Source: Actinomadura sp. J1-007 (GTDB taxonomy: Bacteria; Actinomycetota; Actinomycetes; Streptosporangiales; Streptosporangiaceae). Taken from it: a DNA stretch of 64,000 bases. The translations under genes and the position numbers were made by a program. The notes below the pieces were generated by a model. The model was not told where the DNA came from and made no database searches. It saw only the letters and a program-made list of their open reading frames with translations. Every line of letters starts with the position of its first letter. The stretch's first letter is position 1. Shown one piece after another: positions 1-9,723 of this stretch. The stretch spans positions 310,001 to 374,000 of the forward strand of contig NZ_WING01000001.1 in assembly GCF_009793335.1 (NCBI RefSeq), read 5' to 3'.

Positions 1-254
1 ACGACGGGGCAGCAGTCGGGGGCGATCGCGCGGAGCCGGTCGAGGAACTCGGGGTCGCGGGCCTTGGCGGGCTTGAGGACCTCGACCCCGGCCTCGGCCG
101 CGCGCTCGGCGACGGGGCTGGCGGCGAGCCTGCGGCCCCGCCCCGCGGGCGCGTCGGGCCGGGTGACGACGGCCGCGACCTCGTGCGAGGACGCCAGCAG
201 CGCCTCCAGCGACGGGACGGACGTCTCGGGCGTGCCCGCGAAGACGAGCCTCAT
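1..254 (-). CDS. fmt: methionyl-tRNA formyltransferase, N-terminal part
   Basis: Transfers a formyl group from 10-formyl-tetrahydrofolate to Met-tRNA(fMet) so that translation can initiate. Only the first 84 or so residues lie in the window; the rest runs off the left edge. The protein opens [10 protein letters not shown], the standard start of the Rossmann-like formyl-transferase domain. The ATG at 254 directly abuts the stop codon of def (255-257), so the two are co-transcribed and probably translationally coupled, the usual def-fmt pairing. Identification is firm; completeness cannot be judged. Confidence 0.93.
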   Translation of the reverse strand, partial: MRLVFAGTPETSVPSLEALLASSHEVAAVVTRPDAPAGRGRRLAASPVAERAAEAGVEVLKPAKARDPEFLDRLRAIAPDCCPV

Positions 255-800
255 CTAAAGCGCCTTCCCGAACGTGCGGTGCGGCGACTCCTTGACCACG
301 GGCGCGGGGTCGCCGAACCACTCGGCCTCGCGGATCGCCTTCATCGCGGCCTTGCGCTGCTCGGGGTCCATCCGGTCGATGAAGATGATGCCGTCCAGGT
401 GGTCGGTCTCGTGCTGGACGCAGCGCGCGAGCAGGTGCGTGCCCTCCAGCGTGATCGGCTCGCCGTGCATGTTGAAGCCCTTGGCGACGGCCCGTACGGC
501 GCGCGGCGTGGGGAACGCCAGGCCCGGCAGCGAGAGGCAGCCCTCGTCGTCGGTCTCCCGCTCGTCCGACAGGTCGAGGGTGGGGTTGACGACGTGGCCG
601 AGCCGGTCGTCGACGTAGTAGGTGAACACCCGCAGGCCCACGCCGAGCTGCGGCGCGGCGAGCCCCGCCCCCGGCGCGTCGATCATCGTGTCGGTGAGGT
701 CCTTGACGAGCTGCCGCAGTTCCTTGTCGAAGTCCTTGACGGGCTCGGCCGCGGTGCGCAGCACGGGGTCGCCGAAGAGGCGGATGGGCTTGACGGCCAA
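255..800 (-). CDS. def: peptide deformylase
   Basis: Removes the N-formyl group from nascent proteins in the cytoplasm. The 181-residue protein has all three metal-site motifs: GAGLAAPQ at residues 44-51, EGCLS at 86-90 (metal-binding Cys) and QHETDH at 129-134 (HExxH with catalytic Glu). The start is a TTG at 800 preceded by GGAG at a 6-nt spacing; no better in-frame start lies nearby and the family begins at this point (residues VKPIRLFGDPVL). It is followed without a gap by fmt. About 130 bp separate it from the unknown gene upstream. Confidence 0.95.
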   Translation of the reverse strand: MAVKPIRLFGDPVLRTAAEPVKDFDKELRQLVKDLTDTMIDAPGAGLAAPQLGVGLRVFTYYVDDRLGHVVNPTLDLSDERETDDEGCLSLPGLAFPTPRAVRAVAKGFNMHGEPITLEGTHLLARCVQHETDHLDGIIFIDRMDPEQRKAAMKAIREAEWFGDPAPVVKESPHRTFGKAL

Positions 801-931
801 CGAGGACTCCGTTCGTTCTCCTGATCGATCCCGCTCTGCCGGGCGGAACTGGCCTCCAGTTTACGGAGGTCCCGCGACCCGCCCGGCCCGCTGCGGCGGC
901 GCGGGCGCCCGGCGGGCGTCCGGCGCGTGCC

Positions 932-2806
932 TCAGCCCGCGGGGCGCCCCGCCGCGCCCGCGGTCTGCGAGGCGCGCGAGCGGGCCTTGTAGGCGGCGGT
1001 GCGGGCGGCCTTGGCGACCGTACGGCGCGGATGGTGCTCGCCGAGCGCGTCCAGGACCTCGGCGACGGCGGGGTGGTCGGTGCGCCACATGCCGTCGACC
1101 ATCGTGTCGAGGTCGGCGCCGGGCGGGCTGTCGGCGAGGGCGGCGGCGACCGCGTCGGCCGGGTCGGCGCTCTCCAGCATCCCGGCGACGGTGTCGACGA
1201 ACACCCACAGGTACTCGTCGCGGGACAGCCCGCGGGCCGGCTCCCCCGCCGCGTTCAGCCACAGCACCGCGTACGGGGAGACGAGCGGGTGGTCCTGCGC
1301 GGCGCGGACCACGGGGGCGGCCTCCACGCCGATCCGGTGCAGGACGGCCGCGGCGAGGTTGCGGGCGCCCGCGCCGCCGGTGCGCATGACGTCGAGCAGG
1401 TCGGCGGCGGCGTCCTTCGCCTCGCGGGCGGCGAGCCAGCCGTCGATCTCGACGTCGGCGGTGTCGGGGCGGTGCCAGGCCAGGCCCTCGACCAGCGCCG
1501 TCGCCGGGGCCTCGGCGAGCTCGCCGACGACCGGCGCGGTGAACCCGTCGGCGAGCAGCAGCTCCCGGACGGCCCACACGCCGAGCGGGGTGAGCGCCGT
1601 GCCGGAACCGGCGTCCTCGACGACGCCCCACCGCGCGAGGTCGTCCAGCTCCAGGTCGAGGGCGTCCGCGACCGCGGTGGCGAGCGCGGTGCCGTCGGTG
1701 ACCTCGTACGCCTCGGTGACGTGGTCGAGCAGGGTGGAGCGCAGCGCCGCGGCGGGCGTCGGCTCCTCCTGCTCGTACAGGTGGATGAGGACGCCGGTCA
1801 GCTCGTTCTGGACGAGCTCGATCGCGTCCAGGCCGTCCTGCGGGTCGTGCTCGGGGACGGCGGCGGCGTCGAACAGCCGGAGCCACCCGGCCAGCAGCTC
1901 CGCGTCGTGCTCGGGGTCCGCGGACTCCAGGACGGGCAGGGCGGGGCCGGGCGCGGCGGAGCCGCCCTCGGCGGCGATCACGCCGGCCTCGACGGCGGCC
2001 CACCAGAGCCGGTCGAGCTCGGGCAGGTCGGTCTGGTCCTCGACCTTCGCCGAACGGCGCGGGACGGGCAGGTCGAGCGCCGCGACGGCGGCCTCGGCGT
2101 CGGCGCCGGTCAGCTCGTCGTGCTCGTTCAGCGCACGCTCGCCCGTCCAGGCGGCGAGGGCGAGAACGTCGCGGGACAGCCCGGACGCCCGCGCCGCAGC
2201 GGCCAGCTCCGCCTCCGAGGCGAGGACCACGGGCGGGACGACCAGTTCCTCGGCGCGCCGCAGGTACTCCTCGGTGCGGGCGTAGCGCTCGTCCTCGGGC
2301 AGCGCCTCGAAATCGCGCACCCACTGCTCGGCCGCCTCCAGATCGTCGGCGGCGACGCCGTCGGCGAGCATCAGGCCGCCGACGACGTCGGCGGCGATCC
2401 GCCGCTCGCTGCTGTCGGCCGCGCCGACCACCTCGGCGAACGCGGGCGCGAGCCCGTCCAGCGCGGCGGCGAGCTCGGCGGCCCGCTCGCCGGTGACCGC
2501 TCCGGCGTCGCCGAGGAACGCGATCAGGTCGCCGACCGTCCCGAGGATGTCGGGGACCTCGTCCTCCCCGGCGACGACCGTCTCCGGGAACACGTCCAGC
2601 AGCAGCGTCTTGAGGGAGTCGGGAGTCAGCTCGTCCGGGCCGGCGAGGGCCATGTCCTCGCGGACGAGCTCCAGCAGGAGCAGCACGCCCGCCTCGTCCA
2701 CGGGGCCGCCGCCGGGCGCGCCCGCGGCGCCGTCCCCGGCCCCGGCACGTCCGTCCGCCCAGCGCCGCAGGTCGTCCGCGATGGTCTCTGCCCAGTTGTC
2801 GGCCAC
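932..2806 (-). CDS. uncharacterised conserved acidic protein, 624 aa
   Basis: I do not recognise a named family. The protein is long, acidic, rich in Ala, Glu, Asp and Leu, and mostly predicted helical, with no signal peptide or membrane segment. Near residues 400-430 a stretch with 'LARWGVVE' and then 'LTPLGVWAVREL' looks like a winged-helix-type module, and the C-terminal third reads like HEAT-type helices ending in a basic Arg/Lys/Ala tail. It starts at a GTG 16 bp beyond the end of priA on the same strand. No ribosome binding site is visible there; instead a TAGTGT hexamer lies 6 nt upstream, which suggests a leaderless transcript beginning inside the priA end. Codon use is normal for the genome, so it is a real gene. 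Confidence 0.7.
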   Translation of the reverse strand: MADNWAETIADDLRRWADGRAGAGDGAAGAPGGGPVDEAGVLLLLELVREDMALAGPDELTPDSLKTLLLDVFPETVVAGEDEVPDILGTVGDLIAFLGDAGAVTGERAAELAAALDGLAPAFAEVVGAADSSERRIAADVVGGLMLADGVAADDLEAAEQWVRDFEALPEDERYARTEEYLRRAEELVVPPVVLASEAELAAAARASGLSRDVLALAAWTGERALNEHDELTGADAEAAVAALDLPVPRRSAKVEDQTDLPELDRLWWAAVEAGVIAAEGGSAAPGPALPVLESADPEHDAELLAGWLRLFDAAAVPEHDPQDGLDAIELVQNELTGVLIHLYEQEEPTPAAALRSTLLDHVTEAYEVTDGTALATAVADALDLELDDLARWGVVEDAGSGTALTPLGVWAVRELLLADGFTAPVVGELAEAPATALVEGLAWHRPDTADVEIDGWLAAREAKDAAADLLDVMRTGGAGARNLAAAVLHRIGVEAAPVVRAAQDHPLVSPYAVLWLNAAGEPARGLSRDEYLWVFVDTVAGMLESADPADAVAAALADSPPGADLDTMVDGMWRTDHPAVAEVLDALGEHHPRRTVAKAARTAAYKARSRASQTAGAAGRPAG

Positions 2807-2812
2807 GCGAGA

Positions 2813-2818
2813 ACACTA
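2813..2818 (-). promoter_or_regulatory. -10 element of a leaderless promoter
   Basis: TAGTGT on the minus strand, 6 nt before the GTG at 2806. With no Shine-Dalgarno sequence present, transcription probably starts at or next to the start codon. No clear -35 hexamer is visible. Confidence 0.4.
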
Positions 2819-2822
2819 GTGC

Positions 2823-5000
2823 TCAGATCAGTTCCAGGGGGTCGATCTGGACGCGTACGACGTCGGCGGCCTTGCGGGCGCTGCGGACACCCTGCGCCTC
2901 CTTCAGGGCGCGCGCGAGCTGGGCCCCCTGCGCGCGCGGTACGCGCACCAGCGCCCGCTCCCGCTCCGGGGCCTCCGCGTCCGTCCCGCCCGTTCCCCCG
3001 GGCCCGGCGGCCCCGGACGGGGCGGCGGGCGCGGCGATCGGAACGGGCCCGAGGATCTCGGCCTCCTCCGGGAGCCGGGCGTCGGCGAGCAGGTCGCGGA
3101 TCGCGGCGGGCGTACCGGTGAGGGAGGCCATGCGGGCGGCGGGCGGGAAGCCGACCTCCCTGCGCTCGGCCAGCTCCCGTTCGGCGTACGTGATCGGGTC
3201 CCAGCGGATCAGCGCCTGGACGGGCGGCAGCGACCCGTCCGCGGCGACCACGACCGGGCCCGACGGCCGGACGAGCGCCGCGGCGTTCATCCAGCGCCGC
3301 AGCGTCTCCTCGCCCGCCCGCAGGTCGGCGCGGCCGAGCAGCACCCAGCCGTCCAGCAGCAGCGCCGCCGCGTAGCCGCCCTCGGCCGGGGGCTCCGCGC
3401 CGGGCGTCGCGACGACGAGGGCGCGCTCGGCGCCGAGCCGTTCGAGCACGGCGTCGCGCCCGGACGTCCGCACCGGGACGCCGGGGAACGCGCGGCCCAG
3501 CTCCTCGGCCGTCCGCTTCGCGCCGACCACGACCGCGCGCACCTGGAAGTGGCCGCACTCGGGGCAGTGCCAGTCGCCCGCGATCCGGCCGCACCACCGG
3601 CAGAACGGCGCGGCGTGCGACGAGGTCAGCGCCAGCGGCCCCTGGCACGCGCCGCACCGCGCCGGGCTCCGGCACCGCCCGCACGCGAGGCCCGGGACGT
3701 ACCCGCGGCGCGGCACCTGCACGAGGACGGGCCCGTCCTTCAGCGCCTGCCGCGCCGTCTCGAACGCCAGGTGCGTCAGCCGGGCCGTGCGGGCGGCGGA
3801 GTCGCGCGACACCTCGGCGTCGTCGCCGACCGGCCGCACGCGCGGCATGGCCGCGCGGATCCGGGTCCGGTCGGCGACGAGCGCGTGCGCCCAGCCGGTC
3901 TCGACGAGCTGCGTCGCGTCGGTCGTCCGCGTGAACCCGCCGATCAGCGCCCCCGCGCCCGCGCGGTGCGCGCGCAGGGCCAGCACCTCGCGCGGGTGGG
4001 GGTACGGGGCGTGCGGCTCGGCGTGCACGTCGTCGCCGTCGTCCCACAGCACCACCAGGCCGAGGTCCGCGACCGGCGCGAACATCGCCGCGCGCGTCCC
4101 GACGACGGCCCGCGCCGTGCCGCGCCGGATCGCGAGCCAGCGCCGGTAGCGGACGGTCGGTCCCTGCGCCGCGGTGAGGGTGACGTGCCGCCCGTCGCCC
4201 AGCTCGTCCTTCAGCGCCGCGTCCACGCGGGCCACGTCGCGGCCGTCCGCCATGACGACGAGCGCGCCGCGCCCGCCGTCCAGCGTGGCCGCCACCGCGC
4301 GCGCGATGGCGGTCGTCCAGTCGGGGCCGGGAAGCGCCGTCCACACCGCGCGCGGGGCGCGTCCCTCACGGAGCGCGCCGAGGAACGAGGGTCCCGCCGG
4401 GTAGTGCGCCCACGGCCCCGGACTCTCCCCCGCCGGGCTCTCCTCGGGCGGCTCCGGTGGCGGCTCGGCCTCGACGCGCGCGTGGCGCGGCGGGATGGCC
4501 AGGCGGAGCACGTCGGCGAACGTCCCCGCGTAGCGGTCGGCGACCTCGCGGGCGAGGGCCGCGACGTCGGGCGCGAGAACGGGTTCGGGCGACGTCACCC
4601 GTTCGATGTACGACAGGCGGCCCTCGTGGTCGCTCTCCGGGACCCGTTCGAGCAGCAGGCCGTCCACGAGCTGACCTGCGAAGCGGACGCGGACCCGGCA
4701 GCCGGGCACCGCCTTGGCGTCCAGCTCCGTCGGCACCAGGTAGTCGAACGGGCGGTCGAGGTGCGGCAGGGACATGTCGACGGCGACGCGTGCGACGGGA
4801 AGCTCCGCGGCGGGCTCCCTCGTGCCTTTCCTCCGGCCCGATTTCCTGGCGCTCGGCTTCTTGGCCTGATTTTTACCCTGCGGTTTGTCCGAAACCTCGC
4901 CGGCGCCCCCCGGCGCCTCCCCGCCCGTCCCGCCTGCGGGGCCCCGGGGGAGATCGTCCAGCCCCGGGATCAGCTCCGCTCCCCCGCCCTCGTTCGCCAC
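2823..5000 (-). CDS. priA: PriA-like primosomal protein N', helicase motifs degenerate
   Basis: PriA recognises stalled forks and reloads the replisome. The 725-residue protein has a disordered Lys-rich N-terminus (about 80 residues), the 3'-end-binding domain (FDYLVPTELDAKAVPGCRVR), a helicase-like core, a paired zinc-binding segment (CGRC, CGAC, CRWCG, CPECG, around residues 430-480) and a C-terminal region. The ATPase motifs are missing: no GxGKT/S Walker A is present, and the place of the DEEH box reads WDDGDD. This agrees with the known actinobacterial PriA group, which is believed not to unwind DNA by itself. Start is a GTG at 5000. It lies upstream of the unknown 624-residue gene, and def-fmt follow, as is common in actinobacteria. 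Confidence 0.85.
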   Translation of the reverse strand: MANEGGGAELIPGLDDLPRGPAGGTGGEAPGGAGEVSDKPQGKNQAKKPSARKSGRRKGTREPAAELPVARVAVDMSLPHLDRPFDYLVPTELDAKAVPGCRVRVRFAGQLVDGLLLERVPESDHEGRLSYIERVTSPEPVLAPDVAALAREVADRYAGTFADVLRLAIPPRHARVEAEPPPEPPEESPAGESPGPWAHYPAGPSFLGALREGRAPRAVWTALPGPDWTTAIARAVAATLDGGRGALVVMADGRDVARVDAALKDELGDGRHVTLTAAQGPTVRYRRWLAIRRGTARAVVGTRAAMFAPVADLGLVVLWDDGDDVHAEPHAPYPHPREVLALRAHRAGAGALIGGFTRTTDATQLVETGWAHALVADRTRIRAAMPRVRPVGDDAEVSRDSAARTARLTHLAFETARQALKDGPVLVQVPRRGYVPGLACGRCRSPARCGACQGPLALTSSHAAPFCRWCGRIAGDWHCPECGHFQVRAVVVGAKRTAEELGRAFPGVPVRTSGRDAVLERLGAERALVVATPGAEPPAEGGYAAALLLDGWVLLGRADLRAGEETLRRWMNAAALVRPSGPVVVAADGSLPPVQALIRWDPITYAERELAERREVGFPPAARMASLTGTPAAIRDLLADARLPEEAEILGPVPIAAPAAPSGAAGPGGTGGTDAEAPERERALVRVPRAQGAQLARALKEAQGVRSARKAADVVRVQIDPLELI

Positions 5001-5140
5001 GTTCCCCGTCCTACCAGATCAGCGCGGTACGCCAGACCCGCACGCTAGGGTGTGATCCGGTTTGAAACACGGGGGCCGTTCCTGGGCCATAGCGCGATGC
5101 ATCCAGCGCCCCCGCCATCCCTACAGCTCGCGCAGTCACC

Positions 5141-6832
5141 GTGACCACTGCACAGACTCCGGCACGCACGGACGCACCGATCCGGCCCGACCCGGACCGG
5201 ACCCGGGCGTCACTCCGACGCGCCCGCTGGACCCGCTACCGGCACTGGGCGCATCCGCTGCACCCCATCATGGCGGCCACGCTCCTCGCGGCGGCGCTCC
5301 ACCTGATCTGGGGCTTCTTCCTGTCCAACGAGGGCGGCGACCTCGCCGCGCAGACGGCCTGGACCAACTTCGCCGGCGAGCACCCCGGATCCGCCTACAG
5401 CATGGCGTGGTACGGCGGGATGCACCCCGCGTCCTACAGCGTCCTGTCGCCCTACCTGATGGCGTGGGCGGGCATCCGCACCACCGCCGTCGTGACGGGC
5501 ACCCTGTCGGCGGCCGTCGCCGGATACCTGCTGACCCGCTTCCGGGTCCCCGCCGCGCTGCCCGCCGCGCTGTGGGCCGCGTTCGCCCTGTCGTGCAACT
5601 CCGCGTCCGGCCGCGTCACGTTCAGCCTCGGGCTGCTGTTCGCGCTCCTGGCGACCGTGGTGGCGTTCACCGCCCGGGGCACGCCCGCGCTGCGCGCCGC
5701 GGCGATGGTCGGGCTCGGGCTGCTCGCCACGCTCGCCAGCCCGGTCGCGGGCCTGTTCATCATGGTGCTCGCCGCCGCGCTGTTCCTGACCGGCCGCCGC
5801 CGCGCCGGCGTGGCGCTCGCCGTCGGCCCGCCCATCGTCGTGGGGACGACGACGCTGCTGTTCCCGTTCACCGGCGTGCAGCCGATCTCGCTCACCGCGA
5901 TCGTGCTGCCCGCGATCACCAGCGTCATCGCGGTGCTGCTGTGCGCGCCGAAGCAGTGGGTGCTGATCCGCGTCGCCGCGGGCGTGTACCTGGCCGGGAT
6001 CCTGCTGACCTGGCTGATCCCGTCCCCCGTCGGCAGCAACGTCGAACGGCTCGCGCTGCTGTTCGGCGGCATGATGCTGCTCGTCGCCGTCGCCCGCGCG
6101 CCCGGCCGCCTCCGGATCGGCGTGCTGTCGCTGGCGTTCATCGTCACCGCCGTCTGGCAGGTGGTGAAGCCGGTCGACGACCTCATCCACACCGAGCCCG
6201 CCGCCGAGGCCGCCGGGCACGCCCGCGGCCTCATCGCCGAGATGAAGGCGCAGGGCGCCGACAAGGGCCGCGTCGAGGTCGTCCCGCTGCGGTCGCACTG
6301 GGAGTCGTCCGGCCTCACCCGCGACTTCATCCTGGCGCGCGGCTGGAACCGGCAGGTCGACGCCGAACGGCACGAGATCTTCTACAAGGAGGGCGCGCTC
6401 ACGCCCGCCTCCTACCGCGACTGGCTGCACAAGTGGGCCGTCCAGTACGTGGTGCTGCCCGAGCAGGAGACCGACTGGTCCGCCGGCGGCGAGGCCGACA
6501 TCGTCCAGGGCGGCCAGCCGTGGCTGAAGCAGATCTGGCAGGACAGGTACTGGCGCCTCTACCGCGTCGCCGACCCGACCCCCCTCGTGGACAGCTCCGC
6601 CACCGTCGCGCGCATCGACTCCGACGAGCTGGTCGTCGACACGCGCGCGCGTGGGTCGGTCCTGCTCCGCATCGCCTACTCGCCCTGGCTGAGCGTCCGC
6701 GACGCGCGGGGCGAGCGGCAGGGCTGCCTGGCCGCCGAGGGCGACTTCGTCCGCATGAACGTCCCCGGGCCGGGCCGCTACCACATCGGCGCGCGCTACG
6801 GCCTGCCGCGCGGCACCCCCTGCGAAGGCTGA
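5141..6832 (+). CDS. multi-pass membrane protein with C-terminal extracytoplasmic domain
   Basis: A 563-residue protein of unknown role. About 10-11 hydrophobic segments lie between residues 45 and 350, several with the pattern of GT-C-type or MFS-like integral membrane proteins, followed by a soluble domain of about 200 residues rich in Trp and Tyr. The 'WNRQVDAERHEIFYKEG' part and the conserved 'YVVLP' are typical of actinobacterial membrane proteins that are often loosely annotated as transporters. The GTG start at 5141 is in the divergent gap from priA (140 bp). The gene ends about 80 bp before a strong terminator that it shares with metK. Glycosyltransferase-like and transporter roles are both possible; no catalytic motif decides. 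Confidence 0.65.
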   Translation: MTTAQTPARTDAPIRPDPDRTRASLRRARWTRYRHWAHPLHPIMAATLLAAALHLIWGFFLSNEGGDLAAQTAWTNFAGEHPGSAYSMAWYGGMHPASYSVLSPYLMAWAGIRTTAVVTGTLSAAVAGYLLTRFRVPAALPAALWAAFALSCNSASGRVTFSLGLLFALLATVVAFTARGTPALRAAAMVGLGLLATLASPVAGLFIMVLAAALFLTGRRRAGVALAVGPPIVVGTTTLLFPFTGVQPISLTAIVLPAITSVIAVLLCAPKQWVLIRVAAGVYLAGILLTWLIPSPVGSNVERLALLFGGMMLLVAVARAPGRLRIGVLSLAFIVTAVWQVVKPVDDLIHTEPAAEAAGHARGLIAEMKAQGADKGRVEVVPLRSHWESSGLTRDFILARGWNRQVDAERHEIFYKEGALTPASYRDWLHKWAVQYVVLPEQETDWSAGGEADIVQGGQPWLKQIWQDRYWRLYRVADPTPLVDSSATVARIDSDELVVDTRARGSVLLRIAYSPWLSVRDARGERQGCLAAEGDFVRMNVPGPGRYHIGARYGLPRGTPCEG

Positions 6833-6909
6833 GCCGCCCCCGCGCCTCCGAACCGCCCGTGCGACGGCGTAGGCGCGGCTGAGAGGGACTCAGAGAGCCG
6901 AGGAACACC

Positions 6910-6942
6910 GAAGGGCCCCGGGACATCGTCCCGGGGCCCTTC
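6910..6942. terminator. bidirectional intrinsic terminator
   Basis: A perfect 15-bp stem (GAAGGGCCCCGGGAC and its complement) around a 3-nt ATC loop. It lies between the convergent membrane-protein gene and metK. The stem starts with AAG and ends with CTTCTTCG, so there is a short T-rich flank on either strand. Confidence 0.8.
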
Positions 6943-6990
6943 TTCGCGTACACGCGCCCTACAGGCCGCCCGCGGCGGCCGGGCGCCCGG

Positions 6991-8196
6991 TCACAGGCCG
7001 GCGGCGGACGCCAGCGCGGAGGCGCGGTCGGTCGACTCCCAGGAGAAGTCGGGCTCCGGACGGCCGAAGTGGCCGTACGCGGCGGTCTGGGAGTAGATCG
7101 GGCGCAGCAGGTCGAGGTCGCGGACGATCGCGGCGGGCCGCAGGTCGAACACCTCGGACACGGCCTTCTCGATCTTGACCGGGTCGGCCTTCTCGGTGCC
7201 GAACGTCTCGACGAACACCCCGACCGGGTGCGCCTTGCCGATCGCGTACGCGACCTGCACCTCGGCGCGGTCGGCGAGCCCGGCGGCGACGATGTTCTTG
7301 GCGACCCAGCGCATCGCGTAGGCGGCGGACCGGTCGACCTTGGACGGGTCCTTGCCGGAGAACGCGCCGCCGCCGTGCCGGGCCATCCCGCCGTAGGTGT
7401 CGACGATGATCTTGCGGCCGGTGAGGCCGGCGTCGCCCATCGGGCCGCCGATCTCGAAGCGGCCGGTCGGGTTGACCAGCAGCCGGTAGCCGGTGGTGTC
7501 GAGGTCGAAGTCGGCCAGCACCGGGTCGACCACGTGCTCCTTGACGTCCGGCGTCAGCAGCTCCTTCAGGTCGATGTCCGGCGCGTGCTGGCTGGACACC
7601 ACGACGGTGTCGAGGCGGACGCCGCGGTCGCCGTCGTACTCGATGGTGACCTGGGTCTTGCCGTCGGGCCGCAGGTAGGGCACCACGCCGCCCTTGCGGA
7701 CCGCCGACAGCCGGTGCGCGAGCCGGTGCGCGAGCGTGATCGGCAGCGGCATCAGCTCGGGGGTCTCGTTGGTGGCGTACCCGAACATCAGGCCCTGGTC
7801 GCCCGCGCCCTGGCGGTCGAGGTCGTCCCCGGACACGCCGGAGCCGTCGCCCTCGCGGGTCTCGTAGGCGTCGTCCACGCCCTGGGCGATGTCGGGCGAC
7901 TGGGCGCCGATCGAGACCGACACCCCGCAGGAGTGGCCGTCGAAGCCCTTCTTGGACGAGTCGTAGCCGATCTCGAGGATCTTCTCCCGGATCACGCCCG
8001 GGATGTCCACGTAGGTCTCGGTGGTGACCTCACCGGCCACATGCACCTGACCGGTGGTGATCATCGTCTCGACGGCGACCCGGCTCTTCGGGTCGTCCTT
8101 GAGCATCGAGTCGAGGATCGCATCGCTGATCTGGTCCGCGATCTTGTCGGGGTGTCCCTCGGTCACGGACTCGGAGGTGAACAGGCGGCGAGACAC
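6991..8196 (-). CDS. metK: S-adenosylmethionine synthetase
   Basis: Makes S-adenosylmethionine from ATP and methionine. The 401-residue protein is full length, with GHPDK at residues 14-18, [12 protein letters not shown] (ATP-binding hexapeptide region) and the Gly-rich [16 protein letters not shown] loop. The GTG start at 8196 has AAGGAG eight nt upstream. It is the last gene of the gmk-rpoZ-coaBC-metK series, 185 bp after coaBC. The leader contains some GC-rich hairpins, but I found no SAM-riboswitch core in it. Confidence 0.97.
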   Translation of the reverse strand: MSRRLFTSESVTEGHPDKIADQISDAILDSMLKDDPKSRVAVETMITTGQVHVAGEVTTETYVDIPGVIREKILEIGYDSSKKGFDGHSCGVSVSIGAQSPDIAQGVDDAYETREGDGSGVSGDDLDRQGAGDQGLMFGYATNETPELMPLPITLAHRLAHRLSAVRKGGVVPYLRPDGKTQVTIEYDGDRGVRLDTVVVSSQHAPDIDLKELLTPDVKEHVVDPVLADFDLDTTGYRLLVNPTGRFEIGGPMGDAGLTGRKIIVDTYGGMARHGGGAFSGKDPSKVDRSAAYAMRWVAKNIVAAGLADRAEVQVAYAIGKAHPVGVFVETFGTEKADPVKIEKAVSEVFDLRPAAIVRDLDLLRPIYSQTAAYGHFGRPEPDFSWESTDRASALASAAGL

Positions 8197-8381
8197 GTAC
8201 GTGAACTCCTTGCAGCGGCTGCTGACTGACGTCGCAGAACGGACTGGTTTGTCGGCTTTATCGGCTGTCGGCGGGGGCCGCCGCCCCCGGACGGTGTGTC
8301 CTCACGGTTATCCGCCGAAGTCTAACGGGATCGGCCTTAACTCCAGCTATAGCCGCGAGCGAGAACGGGTATAGAGGCTCG

Positions 8382-9662
8382 TCAATCGGGGGGCCGGGGG
8401 TCCAGCCGCGCCACCACGAGGTCCCAGACGACCTCGGCCAGCGCCTCCTTCGCCCCGCGCGGCACGTCGGTGCTCGAACCGTCCGCCCCGAGCACGACGG
8501 CCGCGTTGTCGGGCCGCCCGAACGTGAGGTCCTCGCCCACCTGGTTGACCACGAGCAGGTCGCAGCCCTTGCGGGCGAGCTTGGCGCGCCCGTTCTCCAG
8601 GACGTCGTCGGTCTCGGCCGCGAAGCCCACGACGACCTGCCCGGCCTGGCGGCGCTCGCCGAGCTCGGCGAGGATGTCGGGGTTCTTGGCCAGGCGGATC
8701 GGCTCGGGCTCCGCGCCCGGCGTCTTCTTGATCTTGGAGCCCTGGTAGCCGGCGGGCCGGAAGTCGGCGACGGCCGCGGCCATCACCACGGCGTCCGCCG
8801 CGCCCGCGACCTCCAGGACGGCCTTGCGCATCTCCTCGGCGGACCCCACGGCCACGACCTCGGCGCCCGCCGGGTCGGGCAGCGCCACGTTGGCGGAGAC
8901 CAACGTCACACGCGCGCCCCGTGCGACCGCCGTACGGGCCAGGGCGTAACCCTGCATTCCGGACGACCGGTTGCCGATGAAGCGGACCGGGTCGATCGGC
9001 TCGCGCGTGCCGCCCGCCGAGACGACGACGTGCCGCCCCGCCAAGTCGTCCCACCGGAGCCCGCGCTCGGCGGCCGTGCCCTCCGCGCCGTCGGCGCCGT
9101 CCGCGCCGTCCGGCGCCGCGGTGCGGGCGAGGACGCGGCGGGCCACCTCGAAGAGCTCGGCGGGGTCGGGGAGCCGGCCGGGGCCGGTGTCCTTGCCGGT
9201 GAGCCGCCCGGAGGCGGGCTCGACCACGAGGGCGCCCCGGGACCGCAGCGTCGCCACGTTGGCCCGGGTCGCCGCGTGCTCCCACATCTCGGTGTGCATC
9301 GCCGGGGCGAACACGACCGGGCAGCGCGCGGTCAGCAGCGTGTTGGTCAGCAGGTCGTCGGCGAGGCCCTGCGCCGCGCGGGCCAGCAGGTCGGCCGTGG
9401 CGGGGGCGACCATGACCAGGTCGGCGCCCTGGCCGAGCCGTACGTGCGGGACCTCGGCGACGCCCTCCCACACCTCGGCGGAGACGGGGTTGCCGGACAG
9501 GGCCGCCCAGGTGGGCTCGCCGACGAAGCGCAGCGCGTCGGCGGTCGGGACGACGCGCACGTCGTGGCCCGACTCGGTGAGCCGGCGCAGCAGCTCGCAC
9601 ACCTTGTACGCGGCGATGCCTGCGCCGACGCCGAGGACGACGCGCGGCTTGCGGGAGGTCAT
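8382..9662 (-). CDS. coaBC: bifunctional phosphopantothenoylcysteine decarboxylase / phosphopantothenate-cysteine ligase
   Basis: Catalyses the second and third steps from phosphopantothenate toward coenzyme A. The N-terminal CoaC flavoprotein domain shows VGAGIAAYK (FMN/His region) and the PAMHTEMW motif; the C-terminal CoaB domain shows SAGGTREPIDPVR, NRSSGMQG and the KIKK strand-loop. I place the start at the ATG 9662 (MTSRKPRVVLG, 426 residues), because the GGGA upstream sits 11 nt away from it but only 2 nt from the GTG at 9671. It lies between rpoZ and metK, a conserved actinobacterial order. Confidence 0.95.
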   Translation of the reverse strand: MTSRKPRVVLGVGAGIAAYKVCELLRRLTESGHDVRVVPTADALRFVGEPTWAALSGNPVSAEVWEGVAEVPHVRLGQGADLVMVAPATADLLARAAQGLADDLLTNTLLTARCPVVFAPAMHTEMWEHAATRANVATLRSRGALVVEPASGRLTGKDTGPGRLPDPAELFEVARRVLARTAAPDGADGADGAEGTAAERGLRWDDLAGRHVVVSAGGTREPIDPVRFIGNRSSGMQGYALARTAVARGARVTLVSANVALPDPAGAEVVAVGSAEEMRKAVLEVAGAADAVVMAAAVADFRPAGYQGSKIKKTPGAEPEPIRLAKNPDILAELGERRQAGQVVVGFAAETDDVLENGRAKLARKGCDLLVVNQVGEDLTFGRPDNAAVVLGADGSSTDVPRGAKEALAEVVWDLVVARLDPRPPD

Positions 9663-9723
9663 GCGGGTCACTTTCCCACGGGGGGCGGCCGCGCGCGGCG
9701 GCGGGGCCGTCCGGCCGGTGGTC

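Noticed and set aside
8197..8381. SAM riboswitch before metK
   Set aside because: The leader has GC hairpins, but no conserved SAM-I, SAM-II, SAM-IV or SMK core sequence could be found by eye.
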